From positions 682,001-746,000 of the forward strand of contig NZ_CP022986.1 of the NCBI RefSeq assembly GCF_002770595.1: a stretch of DNA of 64,000 nt, in the 5' to 3' direction. Shown here piece by piece: positions 27,154 through 37,712 of the stretch; within the stretch, counting starts at the first letter, position 1, and every line of letters starts with the position of its first letter. The translations under genes and the position numbers were made by a program. Source of the DNA: Chryseobacterium camelliae (lineage in GTDB: Bacteria > Bacteroidota > Bacteroidia > Flavobacteriales > Weeksellaceae). The notes below the pieces were generated by a model. That model had not been told where the DNA came from. It worked only from the letters and a program-made list of their open reading frames with translations, and searched no databases.

Positions 27154-27634
27154 GAGGGGCAAAGATAGGAATATTCCGGGGAAGTTAATGGCGAAAGGCT
27201 GATCGTCAATGGTGAGTTTTTGCAGCGGTGCGAGAGAGATTTCAACACAAAGTTCTCTTAACGCCGGCGCGTATCTTAAGGGAGCAAAGAATGGCGGCAA
27301 GCCGCTGATGAAGCGCGGGGTATAAAGTTTATGAAGTCCGGTGGGTGTTGGAAAGTGCAATGGCACAGGAGGACTTTAAAAGCTTTGCATAAAAGGCGCT
27401 GAGATTTTATCTTTGATAAAATTGTGTACTGCAGAAATACCTTAACCGAAATTCCCCTCCGAATTTCGGGGGGGGTGGCAAAATTCAAGGAATTTTTGAC
27501 GGGATGCTTCTGGAATGAATGGCCGGTAGTGAATGTAAATGGCCACAGTATTTTCAATGGTCTTTGCGGCTTTGCAAAATTCCAGCCTTCAATTCAGAAT
27601 TTCAGACCGGTTGGAAATTGCCGCCGGAATTTTT
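27154..27634. repeat. 480-bp gap with repeat-like palindromic element
   Basis: Around 27445-27510, 'cccctccgaatttcggggg...' forms a short hairpin followed by a 'aaattcaaggaatttttgacggg' segment that is itself nearly symmetrical. This matches the character of multicopy intergenic elements in flavobacteria. No convincing gene. Confidence 0.35.
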
Positions 27635-27642
27635 TATTTTTG
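27611..27642 (+). promoter_or_regulatory. Promoter for the small plus-strand gene at 27665
   Basis: TTG (27611-27613) and TATTTTTG (27635-27642) are separated by 21 bp, a fit to the Bacteroidota -33/-7 arrangement. It lies 22 bp ahead of the start codon. Confidence 0.55.
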
Positions 27643-27658
27643 CTGTATCTAAATTTGA

Positions 27659-28021
<363 letters not shown>

Positions 28022-28050
28022 TCTGCGCCGTTGAAAGATCAGTTCCAGAG

Positions 28051-28350
28051 TTATGTATTCTGTAGATTTTTACGTTCGATCAGCTTTCTGATCCTATCCA
28101 TCAGGCAGTCCAGTATTTCATCCATGATGAGCAGCTTCTCCCCGGAATAATAGTCGATGTTGTCGGTGTACCGTAACCCGGCATCTATGGTCCGGTAGAA
28201 ATCGGGGCTCAGCTTACCGAACAGGAACTCGATTTTCTCCATCGAAGGGTCTGCGAAAACACACAGTTTCCAGATGCTGAACGCATTGAGGTAATGCGGC
28301 ATATACGAATGCAGGGAACCGTAGAGGAACACCCGGAAGGCATTCATCAC
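28051..28350 (-). CDS. Small helical protein, HEPN-like?
   Basis: 99 residues, almost all helical, with SLHSYMPHYLNAFSIWKLCV, DFYRTIDAGLRYTDNIDYYSGEK and a terminal helix. This resembles the C-terminal HEPN domain of nucleotidyltransferase-HEPN proteins, but I do not see the Rx4-6H motif in standard form. Its start overlaps the stop of the 441-residue gene by 4 bp, so the two are translationally coupled and may have once been one protein. Function not assigned. Confidence 0.6.
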   Translation of the reverse strand: MMNAFRVFLYGSLHSYMPHYLNAFSIWKLCVFADPSMEKIEFLFGKLSPDFYRTIDAGLRYTDNIDYYSGEKLLIMDEILDCLMDRIRKLIERKNLQNT

Positions 28351-29672
28351 ACACCGGGCAAAAACGGCTGCAAAACCATATCCTTATCATTCTCAACATG
28401 TTTCCGCATGGCAAAATACTGTGCAACATAGCCCTGTAATGCGACATGGTATAAATCCATATCCCCGTATTCAGCGATGTGCGGTTCCTCCCAGTGAATA
28501 TCAGGATGCAGGTCATCGGTGGTGAACATCCTGTTCTGAACGGTCATGATCTGCCGCATCAGATGCTGGCCGTTGAATAAGTGTTCCTGAACGGAAATCC
28601 TGCTGTGGCTTAAGATGACAACACCGGCTGATCCGCAGCTTTTCGCCTGTACCGAATCCTGGATCCGGATGATTTTCTCATTGCCCAGCCCCTCCCCGAT
28701 CACCAGAAGGTAATACAGCCTGATCTTCCGCTTGTTCTCAAAGGTATCTGCCGTATGAAACAGGAAAATTTCCTCCGGATCTGCTGTTTTACAGATGGAA
28801 GTGATGATCATGTCCAGGTTTTCGTCGTTGGTTTTGTTTTCTGGAATTTCCGCTTCGGCAGGTAAAATGGGAAATTCCGGTTCCAGCATAGCCTTCAGTT
28901 CTTTGAACCGGTGTTCTATCAACAGGTATAATTCCGATTCCAGATGCTGTATCGCGCTGTACAGTTCCGTCCGGATGTCCATTTCATCCCCCGATTCCGC
29001 AGCGTTTACGGCAGCCTCCAGTTTTGAGATCAGGTAATAGGTATTCCCGTTTTTCCTTACCAGCAGCTTCTGCAACAGAGGAATATGCAGGGTTAAATCT
29101 TTTATTCTCTGATGCTTGTTTTTATGGTCCCTCCGGTCTCCCAGATACAGATATTCCAGGTAATCCAGATCATGCTCAATCAGCCTGATGTACATCAGAT
29201 ACGTGCTGATGGGTGAATGCAAGGCGTGGAACCGGTCGGCTTCCGACTTCAGCAGGTCATGGTCGTGGTAAAATTCTTCCCTGAAAGAGGCATACCTTTT
29301 CATCCGCTGTTTTCCGGTTTTATCCGTATGGTAACAGGCCCGAACAGGATCTTTACTGTAGATCAACAGTGACGGATGGGTATAGCAGTACACCAAAGGA
29401 TAGCCTTTCTTCAGCCGGTACTCTACCGTTTGGGGGCAGGAGACATATACTTTTGTCTGATGCTCCGAAAAGGCTTTGGTGACCCATTTTCTTCCGCGGA
29501 TCAGTTCAGCATCCTTATGCGATTGGGTCATGAGAAAGAGATGGCCATAGCCTGTCTGATCCGTAGGACGGTAATAGATCTGTATCACCATATTATTGAG
29601 GCATTCCTGCCGCAGCTGATTCCGCAGGTAGTCATTGTCCAGGGGAATCATCATTTTTTTTGTTGTGTCCAT
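28347..29672 (-). CDS. Hypothetical protein with HEPN/nucleotidyltransferase-like region
   Basis: 441 residues. The N-terminal ~140 residues (RNQLRQECLNNMVIQIYYRP... to ...CYTHPSLLIYSKDPVRACYH) look like a nucleotidyltransferase-adjacent domain of some Bacteroidota HEPN proteins. The middle (150-260) is helical (LYLGDRRDHKNKHQRIKDL). The C-terminal part contains RLYYLLVIGEGLGNEK and SHSRISVQEHLFNGQHLMRQIMTVQNRMF, recalling the divergent nucleotidyltransferase domain of MNT-HEPN fusions. No intact GSxDxD is present. Together with the 99-residue neighbour this may be a split, degenerate or diverged MNT-HEPN-like unit. The assignment is from general appearance only. Confidence 0.5.
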   Translation of the reverse strand: MDTTKKMMIPLDNDYLRNQLRQECLNNMVIQIYYRPTDQTGYGHLFLMTQSHKDAELIRGRKWVTKAFSEHQTKVYVSCPQTVEYRLKKGYPLVYCYTHPSLLIYSKDPVRACYHTDKTGKQRMKRYASFREEFYHDHDLLKSEADRFHALHSPISTYLMYIRLIEHDLDYLEYLYLGDRRDHKNKHQRIKDLTLHIPLLQKLLVRKNGNTYYLISKLEAAVNAAESGDEMDIRTELYSAIQHLESELYLLIEHRFKELKAMLEPEFPILPAEAEIPENKTNDENLDMIITSICKTADPEEIFLFHTADTFENKRKIRLYYLLVIGEGLGNEKIIRIQDSVQAKSCGSAGVVILSHSRISVQEHLFNGQHLMRQIMTVQNRMFTTDDLHPDIHWEEPHIAEYGDMDLYHVALQGYVAQYFAMRKHVENDKDMVLQPFLPGV

Positions 29673-29815
29673 TGTTGTGTTTTTTTAGATGGTGAAACGA
29701 ATTTCCCATACGCGGACAGGTTATCCAAGTTTGCGTAAGACTATGAAAGCCGGAAAAACGGATGTTCCATCCCTTCAGAACGGTTATTATTCCTTTCTGC
29801 TACTTTTTTAGTTGG

Positions 29816-30715
29816 TCAACTGAAAAAGGTCTCATTCAACAAGTCTTGATACACTCCACTTCGTTGCGTATTCGAACAGACGACGACGGAAATCAATCTA
29901 TGACCAACACTGCGGCATCGTCCGTTCGAGTTTTTTTCGCAGCAACGCGGAGAAAAATGTATCGAGAACCGGTGAGTAGCAAACAAAAGTGTAATCCTTT
30001 TCAACAAGTTCCCGATACACTCCACTTAGTTTCGTACTCAAACAGACAGAGACGAAAATCAATCTCTGACAAACACTGCGGCACCGTCAGTTCGAGTTTT
30101 TTTCGCAGCAACGCGGAGAAAAATGTATCGAGAACCGGTGAGTAGCAGACAAAAGTGTGATCCTTTTCAACGAGTTCCCGATACGCTCCACTTCGTTGCG
30201 TACTCAAACAGACGAACCCGGAAATAGATCAATTATAATCACTACAGCCCCGTCAGTTCGAGTTTTTTTCGCAGCAATGCGGAGAAAAATGTATCGAGAA
30301 CCTGTGAATAGCAGGCAAAAGTGATCCTTTTCAACAAGTTCCCGATACACTCCACTTCGTTGCGTATTCGAACAGACGGCGACGGAATCAATATCTGACC
30401 AACACTGCGGCACCGTCCGTTCGAGTTTTTTTCGCAGCAAAGCGGAGAAAAATGTATCGAGAACCGGTCTGTATTAAACTGAAGTTGGATTCTTTTCAAC
30501 AAGTTCTCGATACACTCCACTGCGTTGCGCACTCGAACAGACGGCGACGGAAATAGATCACTGACAAACACTGCTGCCCCCGTCAGTTCGAGTGTTTTTC
30601 GCAGCAACGCGGAGAAAAATGTATCGAGAACCGGTGAGTAGCAAACAAAAGTGTAATCCTTTTCAACAAGTTCTCGATACACTTCACTTCATTGCGCATC
30701 CGAACAGACGGACAT
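29816..30715. repeat. Six tandem ~165-bp repeats built from inverted arms
   Basis: The phrase 'caacaagt' (once 'caacgagt') recurs at 29839, 30003, 30169, 30333, 30498 and 30665, a period of 164-167 bp. Each unit starts with a 'gttctcgatacactccacttcgttgcg...' arm and ends with an arm 'gttcgagtttttttcgcagcaacgcggag...' whose reverse complement shares 'gttctcgatac', 'gcgttgc' and 'ctcgaac'. Each unit can thus form a large stem-loop. Copies differ by scattered substitutions. This is a multicopy flavobacterial-type palindromic element in tandem, not a CRISPR. Confidence 0.85.
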
Positions 30716-30953
30716 TCAACAGTGTCATCCATTAGTCTTTTCAGCATAGGATCGAAATAGGTATCAGAAAGTACTTAGTTTTTGCTTCCCTGTTAGTTCA
30801 TGCCTTTCCGCAGAAGGCATACCCATCAAAACTACATCCTGAAAGTGACTACCATAGTCATTGGGTTAGGATTTTTACCGGATAATTTATACCTTTACTC
30901 GTCACACTTTTAAAAGATTGGCTGTATCTTTACGGCTCAGAAAAACAAAACAC

Positions 30954-31370
30954 ATGGAACAGAAAATACATCAGGGACGCAACGTCAAACGCTTCAGGGA
31001 AATGCTGGGCGTCAAGCAGGAAGCCCTCGCCCTCGACTTAGGCGATGAATGGAACCAAAAGAAAGTTTCCCTCCTGGAACAAAAAGACGTCATCGAAGAA
31101 GCCATCCTTCAGAAAATCTCCGAAATACTGCATATTCCCGTAGAGGCGTTTCAGAATTTTGATGAGGAACAGGCGATTAATATAATATCAAATACAGTTC
31201 ATAACAGTGATAATGCTTCAGGTAATTCTTTGTTTAGTTATTATCCAACTGTAAATCCCATTGAAAAATGGATTGAAGCTTTGGAGGAGATTAAACGGCT
31301 GAATGCGGAGCTGCTGAAGGCTAAGGATGAGCAGATTAGAATGATGGAGAAGTTGATACAAGATAAATAG
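30954..31370 (+). CDS. XRE-family helix-turn-helix regulator
   Basis: About 138 residues from MEQKIHQG. Residues ~5-60 are an XRE helix-turn-helix (GRNVKRFREMLGVKQEALAL...NQKKVSLLEQKDVIEE). The C-terminal ~35 residues form a coiled coil (EEIKRLNAELLKAKDEQIRMMEKL). This type is common in Bacteroidota next to accessory regions. It lies at the end of the repeat array and converges on the defence island, which it might regulate, though nothing in the sequence shows an operator. Its start at 30954 is preferred over GTG/ATG further up because the helix-turn-helix then begins at the usual distance. Confidence 0.82.
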   Translation: MEQKIHQGRNVKRFREMLGVKQEALALDLGDEWNQKKVSLLEQKDVIEEAILQKISEILHIPVEAFQNFDEEQAINIISNTVHNSDNASGNSLFSYYPTVNPIEKWIEALEEIKRLNAELLKAKDEQIRMMEKLIQDK

Positions 31371-31411
31371 ATAAATCCTGAGCATGGTCTCAGGATTTTA
31401 TATTTTAATTA

Positions 31412-32107
31412 CTACAACGGTAATTCATTTAATATTCTTTTCTGAATGCGCCAGTTCGGCAAAAACTTATCCATCAAAATAATGAAGTTCTTGTTATGAT
31501 TTCTTTCTAATAAATGAACAAGTTCGTGCACAACAATATATTCTATACAATCAATCGGTTTCTTCGCCAATTCAATATTAAACCAAAGCATTCGTTTTTC
31601 GATACTGCAGCTTCCCCATTTGGTTTTCATTTTTCTGATACCAAAATTGATATCTGTAACATTCATTAATTTAGCGTAATCGAAAATTAAGTTTCCAATT
31701 TTTGCTTCTAATTCTCTTTTGTACCAGTTATAAAGGGTATTGTGTTTTTGCTCTAAAGTAGCATTTGGTGTTGCATATAGTTCAATTGCATTATGTTTTA
31801 GAACTAATTTTGGCCGATTGGCTTCAATAACTTTTAGTAAATAACGCTTCCCTAAAAACTGATGACTTTCTTGAGTAATCATTAATTTAGGCTCTTCACG
31901 CTCTTGGCTTCTGATTTTATCCTGCTCTCTTTTAATCCAGCCTAACTTTGTAGCTGCATATATCTTCACCTTTTCCAAATCATAAAAATCAGGAGAAGCA
32001 ATAGTTACTTTTCCATAAGGCGGATGAACACTTAAATGCAGGTTTTTTATTGCTTTAAAAGTGACTTCTATATCTACCGAACCGATATGTAAAATTTCAG
32101 TGGTCAT
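31412..32107 (-). CDS. YgjP-like metallohydrolase (M48-type, DUF45)
   Basis: 231 residues with the zinc signature HELVHLLERNHNKNF (HELxH...H) near residue 190, a conserved KWGSCS block (about 165) and the family's N-terminal beta region. YgjP/DUF45 proteins are often encoded beside type I restriction genes, and here the start codon shares a base with the hsdR stop. Last gene of the island operon. Whether it processes a restriction subunit or acts on something else is not known. Confidence 0.9.
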   Translation of the reverse strand: MTTEILHIGSVDIEVTFKAIKNLHLSVHPPYGKVTIASPDFYDLEKVKIYAATKLGWIKREQDKIRSQEREEPKLMITQESHQFLGKRYLLKVIEANRPKLVLKHNAIELYATPNATLEQKHNTLYNWYKRELEAKIGNLIFDYAKLMNVTDINFGIRKMKTKWGSCSIEKRMLWFNIELAKKPIDCIEYIVVHELVHLLERNHNKNFIILMDKFLPNWRIQKRILNELPL

Positions 32108-35100
32108 TAATATTCGTCTTTATGAGCTTCAATGATTTTATAAATTTCTTCAACCTTACTTACATCATCCAATACATCAAAAATAGCCTTCTTTACCAAC
32201 TTTTGCTTTGCTAGATTTTCTCTGAAACCTTCCTGCTTAGCATATTGAACTTTTTCTTCAAGTACCAGCGCCAATTTCTCATCTCCATCTAAAGTGTGGT
32301 ACAATGCTACTTTACCCTTTGTATTTAGTGATTTTGGAATATCATCTTTCTTACCTTGATTAACTTGGCGGATGACTTCTGCCATCTCTTTCAAATAATC
32401 TCGGTAATTGATAGTCTCTTGTTTTCTTCGTTCAATCAATTCTTGCAATAAAACTGACATATGATCGAAATATTTAGGATCAAATAAATGATCTTCTACA
32501 ATCTTGCTACGGACATTATTTTCTATGACCTCAGCAACTGCTTCCTGATTACCTTTGATCTCTTTTGGCAAACTATCAATGGCTTTATCCATATCCGTTT
32601 CCAGTAAATCCAATAACGAAATATTCTCGAAAGGAGAAATCACCTCTGATTCTTCAGCTTTAATATATGTATCTATCAGGAAACGCATATCTGCTTCATA
32701 AGCTTTTAAATCAATGCTTTCACCCGAAGCAATACGAATGATTTCACGAAGGTTTAGATATTCATCAAGTTTATCATTAAACCTTTTTATTTCTGCATCC
32801 GTAAATTCTGCTGCAATAAAATCTGCTTTTACATTTGAATAAGCTCTGATGTATTCTACAATAGCTTTATATAAAGCCATGCGTTTATACTCTGTTGCTT
32901 TTAAGTCTTCCGGATTTTCGGTATTGCCACAAAAGTAGTGAATATAGGCTAAATCATTTTTTGGAGAAGCAACATTTTCACAAATGCTTTCTACTGTTTC
33001 CAATGCTGTGAATAAACGGTCTTTAGCTATTTTCAGACGGTCTTTCAATTGTACGCTTACCTGCTCATCAGTAAATCCTTCGCTATCTAATTCAGAAGTA
33101 TAAACATTGATAGCATCAGTTACATTGCCGAACAATTCCATATAATCAATAATGTAGCCGTAATCCTTATCGTCGGTATCCAAACGGTTGACTCTGCATA
33201 TTGCCTGAAACAATGTATGATCCTGCATTCGCTTGTCAATATAAATGTAGGTACAAGGTGGTGCATCAAAGCCTGTCAATAGCTTAGAAACTACAATCAA
33301 CAGCTTCATTCTTGCTGGTTCTTTACGGAAACTCTCTTTAGAATCCGTTTCGTAGGTTTCTGTTTTAGATTTATTTCCTTTTGGACTTACATTCTGTAAA
33401 AGATCTGTGTACGTTTTATAAATAAACTGTTTATCTGTTTCGCTATCTGCTCCTGTATCTTCCAGTGAAACATCTCCAGCATTAGGATTATAAGAAGTGA
33501 TGATAGCACATCTATTTTTAAGTTCAGTATTTAAAAATAAATTATAGTATTTACAAGCCTCATAAATACTGGATGCTACAAGAATAGCATTTCCATTTTG
33601 GGATATCAATCGTGGTTTAACAGAGAAATCAACCACAATATCAGCAACAATCTTTTCCATTCTGCTTTTAGAACTCAATACGTTTTGCATCGTACCCCAT
33701 TTCTTCTTAAGTTCATTCTTTTGGAAATCATTTAAACCTGCTGTCTTTGCTTCAAACCATTGGTCTACTTTGGTTTGAGACGTCATATTTTGTTCAATAG
33801 AACGACCTTCATACATCAGATCTTTCACAACCCCATCTTCTACCGCTTCATTAAATTTATAAGTATGAATGTACCTTCCAAACACATCCATTGTTGTTTT
33901 CTTATCCTCTTTTAATAATGGTGTTCCTGTGAAGCCAATAAAAACAGCGTTATGCAAAACTGCTTTCATTACTTGGTTCAGCTTACCGCTTTGCGTACGG
34001 TGACACTCATCAATAAAAACAAAAATCTCTCCCTGCGTTTGTACAGGATTGTCTTGTAAATCTTTGATAAAAGCATTAAAATCAGTTTCTGTTTTATTAC
34101 CAAACTTATGAATAAGCGAACAAACCAACCTCGGTCTTGAAGAAGTTAAAAACTGCATCAATTCTTTTCCTGATCTTGTTTTGGCAACATCGGTTTCGCC
34201 CACATCTTTAAAGACCCTTTCTATCTGATCATCGAGTTCGGTACGGTCGGTTAAAATGACAATTCGTGAATTGGAAACATTTTCTAAAATCCATTTTCCG
34301 AGCATCACCATCATCAGTGATTTCCCAGAACCTTGCGTATGCCAAATGATACCGCCTTCCTTTTTACGTACAAACCTTTGAGCTTCTTTCAAAGCAAAAT
34401 ACTGGTGTGGGCGAGGTAATTTCTTTATACCTGCATCGAACACTACACCATTGAAAATGATATCAAGAAGTCGCTCTTTAGTGCATAATTTTTTAAGATA
34501 CTTATCTAATTTATAACCTTCATTATCTGTTTCATCTTCTTTCCAGGACAAGTAATATTTTGATTTGGTCTCTATAGTTCCGTATTTCAAACCCTGTGTA
34601 TTGTTACCTGCCATCAGCAACTGCACGGTAGTATAAAACCACTCGTTAAACAATACTTTTTGGTTGGAAATAGATTGGTTGATGCTCTCAGAAATATCAG
34701 TTGTTCCTCTTTTCAGTTCTAACACACCAATCGCAATTCCGTTGATATATAAAACGACATCCGGACGGCGGTTGTTTTCACCTTTCGTGAGCGTCACTTC
34801 TTCTGCAATGCCAAATTCATTTTTATCAAAATCATTCCAGTCAATCGGGAAGATTGTATCAAACTGCTCACCCAAATCTGGTCTTGCTTTCACTCCATAC
34901 CGCAAAAGTGAATACATTGCTTTGTTACGATTATATAAATTACCGGAATTGGTAGTCGCCAAATCATAGACTTCTTTTACCGCCTTCTCTGCCAAGGTTT
35001 CTGAATAACCTCGTTGAAGCAAATTATGCTTTAGAATTGCTTCTTCTACATTACTGTTATTTTCTTTTTTTTCCCAATTGCCGTAATTGGTATAGCCCAA

Positions 35101-35160
35101 TTCTTTTTGAAAGAGTTGGATAATGCGGTTTTGGGTAATGCGTTCTATGGGGTTGATCAT
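32107..35160 (-). CDS. hsdR: Type I restriction endonuclease subunit R
   Basis: A 1017-residue HsdR. The N-terminal nuclease domain carries D134 and E148-L-K150 (RPDVVLYINGIAIGVLELK), the PD-(D/E)xK core. The translocase motor has Walker A TQGSGKS (275-281), a DECH box (FIDECHRTQ), GFTGTPLL and later helicase motifs (QAICRVNRL). It cuts and pumps DNA in the R2M2S complex. Its start overlaps the DUF262 stop by 4 bp. It follows hsdM and hsdS in the same operon but is separated from them by three other genes. Confidence 0.96.
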   Translation of the reverse strand: MINPIERITQNRIIQLFQKELGYTNYGNWEKKENNSNVEEAILKHNLLQRGYSETLAEKAVKEVYDLATTNSGNLYNRNKAMYSLLRYGVKARPDLGEQFDTIFPIDWNDFDKNEFGIAEEVTLTKGENNRRPDVVLYINGIAIGVLELKRGTTDISESINQSISNQKVLFNEWFYTTVQLLMAGNNTQGLKYGTIETKSKYYLSWKEDETDNEGYKLDKYLKKLCTKERLLDIIFNGVVFDAGIKKLPRPHQYFALKEAQRFVRKKEGGIIWHTQGSGKSLMMVMLGKWILENVSNSRIVILTDRTELDDQIERVFKDVGETDVAKTRSGKELMQFLTSSRPRLVCSLIHKFGNKTETDFNAFIKDLQDNPVQTQGEIFVFIDECHRTQSGKLNQVMKAVLHNAVFIGFTGTPLLKEDKKTTMDVFGRYIHTYKFNEAVEDGVVKDLMYEGRSIEQNMTSQTKVDQWFEAKTAGLNDFQKNELKKKWGTMQNVLSSKSRMEKIVADIVVDFSVKPRLISQNGNAILVASSIYEACKYYNLFLNTELKNRCAIITSYNPNAGDVSLEDTGADSETDKQFIYKTYTDLLQNVSPKGNKSKTETYETDSKESFRKEPARMKLLIVVSKLLTGFDAPPCTYIYIDKRMQDHTLFQAICRVNRLDTDDKDYGYIIDYMELFGNVTDAINVYTSELDSEGFTDEQVSVQLKDRLKIAKDRLFTALETVESICENVASPKNDLAYIHYFCGNTENPEDLKATEYKRMALYKAIVEYIRAYSNVKADFIAAEFTDAEIKRFNDKLDEYLNLREIIRIASGESIDLKAYEADMRFLIDTYIKAEESEVISPFENISLLDLLETDMDKAIDSLPKEIKGNQEAVAEVIENNVRSKIVEDHLFDPKYFDHMSVLLQELIERRKQETINYRDYLKEMAEVIRQVNQGKKDDIPKSLNTKGKVALYHTLDGDEKLALVLEEKVQYAKQEGFRENLAKQKLVKKAIFDVLDDVSKVEEIYKIIEAHKDEY

Positions 35161-37712
35161 TGACTAACGGTTTTAAGTTCCAAACAAATAATATCTAGTT
35201 CATTTTCTATTTTATCAAAAGGAACAGATTTAAAATAATGTTTGAAGTTGGAATCGAAAACAAAACTGAGATTTTCTAAACTAACATCGGCTACTCTATT
35301 TTCTATTTCTTCTTTATGAAAAAATAATAATTCAAATTCTTCTTTTGTTTTTGAATATCTAATTTCAAGTTTGTAGTTTCTATTATTGTGGCTAAATCCT
35401 TCAAAATAAACACCGGGATGTCCGTCTGTATTTTTATCCTTAAAATACCAAAATTTAGTAAATGGAGAAAATTTAGCTGGGGAAATCCTGTTATCTTTCG
35501 TAGCACTTTTGTCTTTAAACTCTAGAAATAAACAATAGCTCCTTAACTCACTATGATAAGCAAATATTGGAAAACCTTTTAATAAGCGAATATCATTTTC
35601 TGATTCCTTTCGAATTGCAGTTTCTTTACAATAACTAATAGCTTGAGGAAATTTTAAAAACAAATATTTCCAATTAGATTTTTTTAAGTTACTTGATTCA
35701 AGGTAATCAGAAATATAATTTGTAAGTAATTGAGGGGTAATTTGATTGTCTTCTAATTTATCAATTACTTCTTTTAGTGCGTTAATTTTACTTCCTTTAA
35801 AAAACATTCGCCAATTTTCGTTTTTAGTTCTTAACCCACCTAAAGAACCGCTGCAAAATATATAATCTGATTTGTAATTCGGGAGATAAAAGTCTTCACA
35901 AAGTAAAAACCGTTCTAGAATTTTTTCAGCATTCTGTCTTATTTCTTTGCTATACAAGTTCATTACGGCACTACCATACCTAATAAAATCGACTAAAGAA
36001 TAATCTCCTGATTCATCTTTTGCAAACTCTAACACAAAATTAATTTGCCCATAGAGATAGGAATGATTTTCAAGTAGTTGAATTTGTTCTTTCCAGCCCT
36101 CCTCATTAATCAGCACAATTTTTATCTTTTCTTCTTCAAATTGGCTGTTTTCAAAAAATACATTTTCTACCTTGTTATTTAAAAGGGCATCATTAATCTG
36201 GAATTTTAAATGCTCAATATTATTGATCTGCTTCAACGCACTATTGAAATTCTCTGGACTTTGAATGTATGTATTATATATAATGTTTCTAGTAAATCTT
36301 AACCAATTCTGTAAACCTGTTACTGTAAATTCGTTTTGATTTCTATCATTAATGAAAATAATAAAAGAGTAATAAAACACTGAATGCCACAAAGTTGGTG
36401 TAAACAAATTTGACTTTAAGAAAAAATCAGAAAGTAAATTTTCAATAAATGGATTACAAACTATATTCGGTAATTCAAATTCTTTAATTCTGTCATTTTG
36501 CTCTAAATAAATCAGAGAATCAAAAGTTTGTTCAATAAATTTTAGCGAATCGGCATTAAATAAAAAATAATTATTTTCTTTATTCTCATTGTCAATCCAT
36601 TTTATAAAATATTTCTCTAATGGTATATAGGATATCTTCTGATTGTCGTAGACCTCTGTATTTCTAATTAAATTATAGCTTTCTCTAAGTTTTTCAAAAG
36701 GGATTTCTTTATTATTTGCCAAACAATACATTAATGCCAAATTCTTAATGTAATTATAGAAGAAATCGTCTAATGCACTAAAATCAGAATCTATATTTCG
36801 CCAAAAGTAATTCAGCCAAACAGTATCGAGCTTTTTCCAAAAAGATTCCATCCAAACATTATCTTCAGTTTCTTTATGATATTCTTGCAGCCAAGATTTA
36901 AAATGCTCATAATCTGACAACTGCTTTCCTCTGGAATTCATTTTCACGTACAAATCATCTGTTTGATTTAATGAATCTAAATCCATAAAATCAAAAGTGA
37001 AAGGCAGTTCTTTAACATTTATTTTAGAATAATCAAAATCAGAATCGAAAGCACTTTCTATAGATAACAACATTTCGAGCATTCCACTTACAGTTGAATC
37101 TTTACTCCATTTTTTCAAAAAGAAACTTGAATTGGTAATCAACTCTTTTATGTTTATTTCAGCATTCTTTTTTTGCTTTTTTCGTAGAGAGTCAATATTT
37201 TCTGCATTGACTAACTCTTTACAAAATGATAGAGAAGATTTTCTATTTGAATATTTAAAATGGCTAAGCCAATCGTTATTTTTTGATTTGGCACCTTTGA
37301 AATATAAGTACCAGTATAATAAATACAAGGTTGTTAATCTTTGCTGGCCGTCCAAAGGAATAAATTTCAAAAGATTTTGATTAGACTCTTCATCTTCTGT
37401 TTCTTCTATATTCGCAGAAATTTTAAACTCTAAATTGTGTGCATAAAATTTAACAGCTTCTAATATTGACGAGACAGCTTCTTTATTTAATATTTTTCTC
37501 TTGAGATTTTCTTTTCCTTCAATTTTTCCGTACACAAATCCAAGATGTATTTCTTCATTATTTATGATTGTTTTAGCAAGATCAGTGACAAACCTTTTCC
37601 TGATAGATTTTACCTTTTCAGTATTTCTGCCCTGTGCATACTCTCTTTGTATTATTGGTACTTCAATAATATATTTACTTACAATGTCATAAAAAGATTT
37701 AGTTTGCTCCAT
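35157..37712 (-). CDS. DUF262 domain protein (GmrSD-like), large
   Basis: 851 residues. The N-terminal DUF262 domain has the IQREYAQGR motif (21-29) and the ParB-like DGQQRLTTLY (121-130), a nucleotide-binding signature used by GmrS-type proteins. The rest (~200-850) is helical and then beta-rich; I do not see an H-N-H in the C-terminal part, unlike its neighbour. The gene is very AT-rich. It overlaps the preceding DUF262 gene by 14 bp and hsdR by 4 bp, so it is firmly part of the operon. DUF262 pairs occur in type IV restriction and other phage-defence loci; the target is unknown. Confidence 0.85.
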   Translation of the reverse strand: MEQTKSFYDIVSKYIIEVPIIQREYAQGRNTEKVKSIRKRFVTDLAKTIINNEEIHLGFVYGKIEGKENLKRKILNKEAVSSILEAVKFYAHNLEFKISANIEETEDEESNQNLLKFIPLDGQQRLTTLYLLYWYLYFKGAKSKNNDWLSHFKYSNRKSSLSFCKELVNAENIDSLRKKQKKNAEINIKELITNSSFFLKKWSKDSTVSGMLEMLLSIESAFDSDFDYSKINVKELPFTFDFMDLDSLNQTDDLYVKMNSRGKQLSDYEHFKSWLQEYHKETEDNVWMESFWKKLDTVWLNYFWRNIDSDFSALDDFFYNYIKNLALMYCLANNKEIPFEKLRESYNLIRNTEVYDNQKISYIPLEKYFIKWIDNENKENNYFLFNADSLKFIEQTFDSLIYLEQNDRIKEFELPNIVCNPFIENLLSDFFLKSNLFTPTLWHSVFYYSFIIFINDRNQNEFTVTGLQNWLRFTRNIIYNTYIQSPENFNSALKQINNIEHLKFQINDALLNNKVENVFFENSQFEEEKIKIVLINEEGWKEQIQLLENHSYLYGQINFVLEFAKDESGDYSLVDFIRYGSAVMNLYSKEIRQNAEKILERFLLCEDFYLPNYKSDYIFCSGSLGGLRTKNENWRMFFKGSKINALKEVIDKLEDNQITPQLLTNYISDYLESSNLKKSNWKYLFLKFPQAISYCKETAIRKESENDIRLLKGFPIFAYHSELRSYCLFLEFKDKSATKDNRISPAKFSPFTKFWYFKDKNTDGHPGVYFEGFSHNNRNYKLEIRYSKTKEEFELLFFHKEEIENRVADVSLENLSFVFDSNFKHYFKSVPFDKIENELDIICLELKTVSQ

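Noticed and set aside
26797..27168. Plus-strand open frame of 123 codons
   Set aside because: Antisense to the DUF1294 gene, whose conserved motifs are on the minus strand.
27276..27557. Minus-strand open frame of 93 codons
   Set aside because: Lies over a palindromic intergenic element; no protein features.
29816..30682. Several open minus-strand frames of 68-146 codons
   Set aside because: They run through the tandem repeats and repeat the same peptide phrases; no start signal or family.
29816..30715. CRISPR array
   Set aside because: Repeats are ~165 bp, with internal palindromes and no unique spacers between short repeats; no cas genes nearby.
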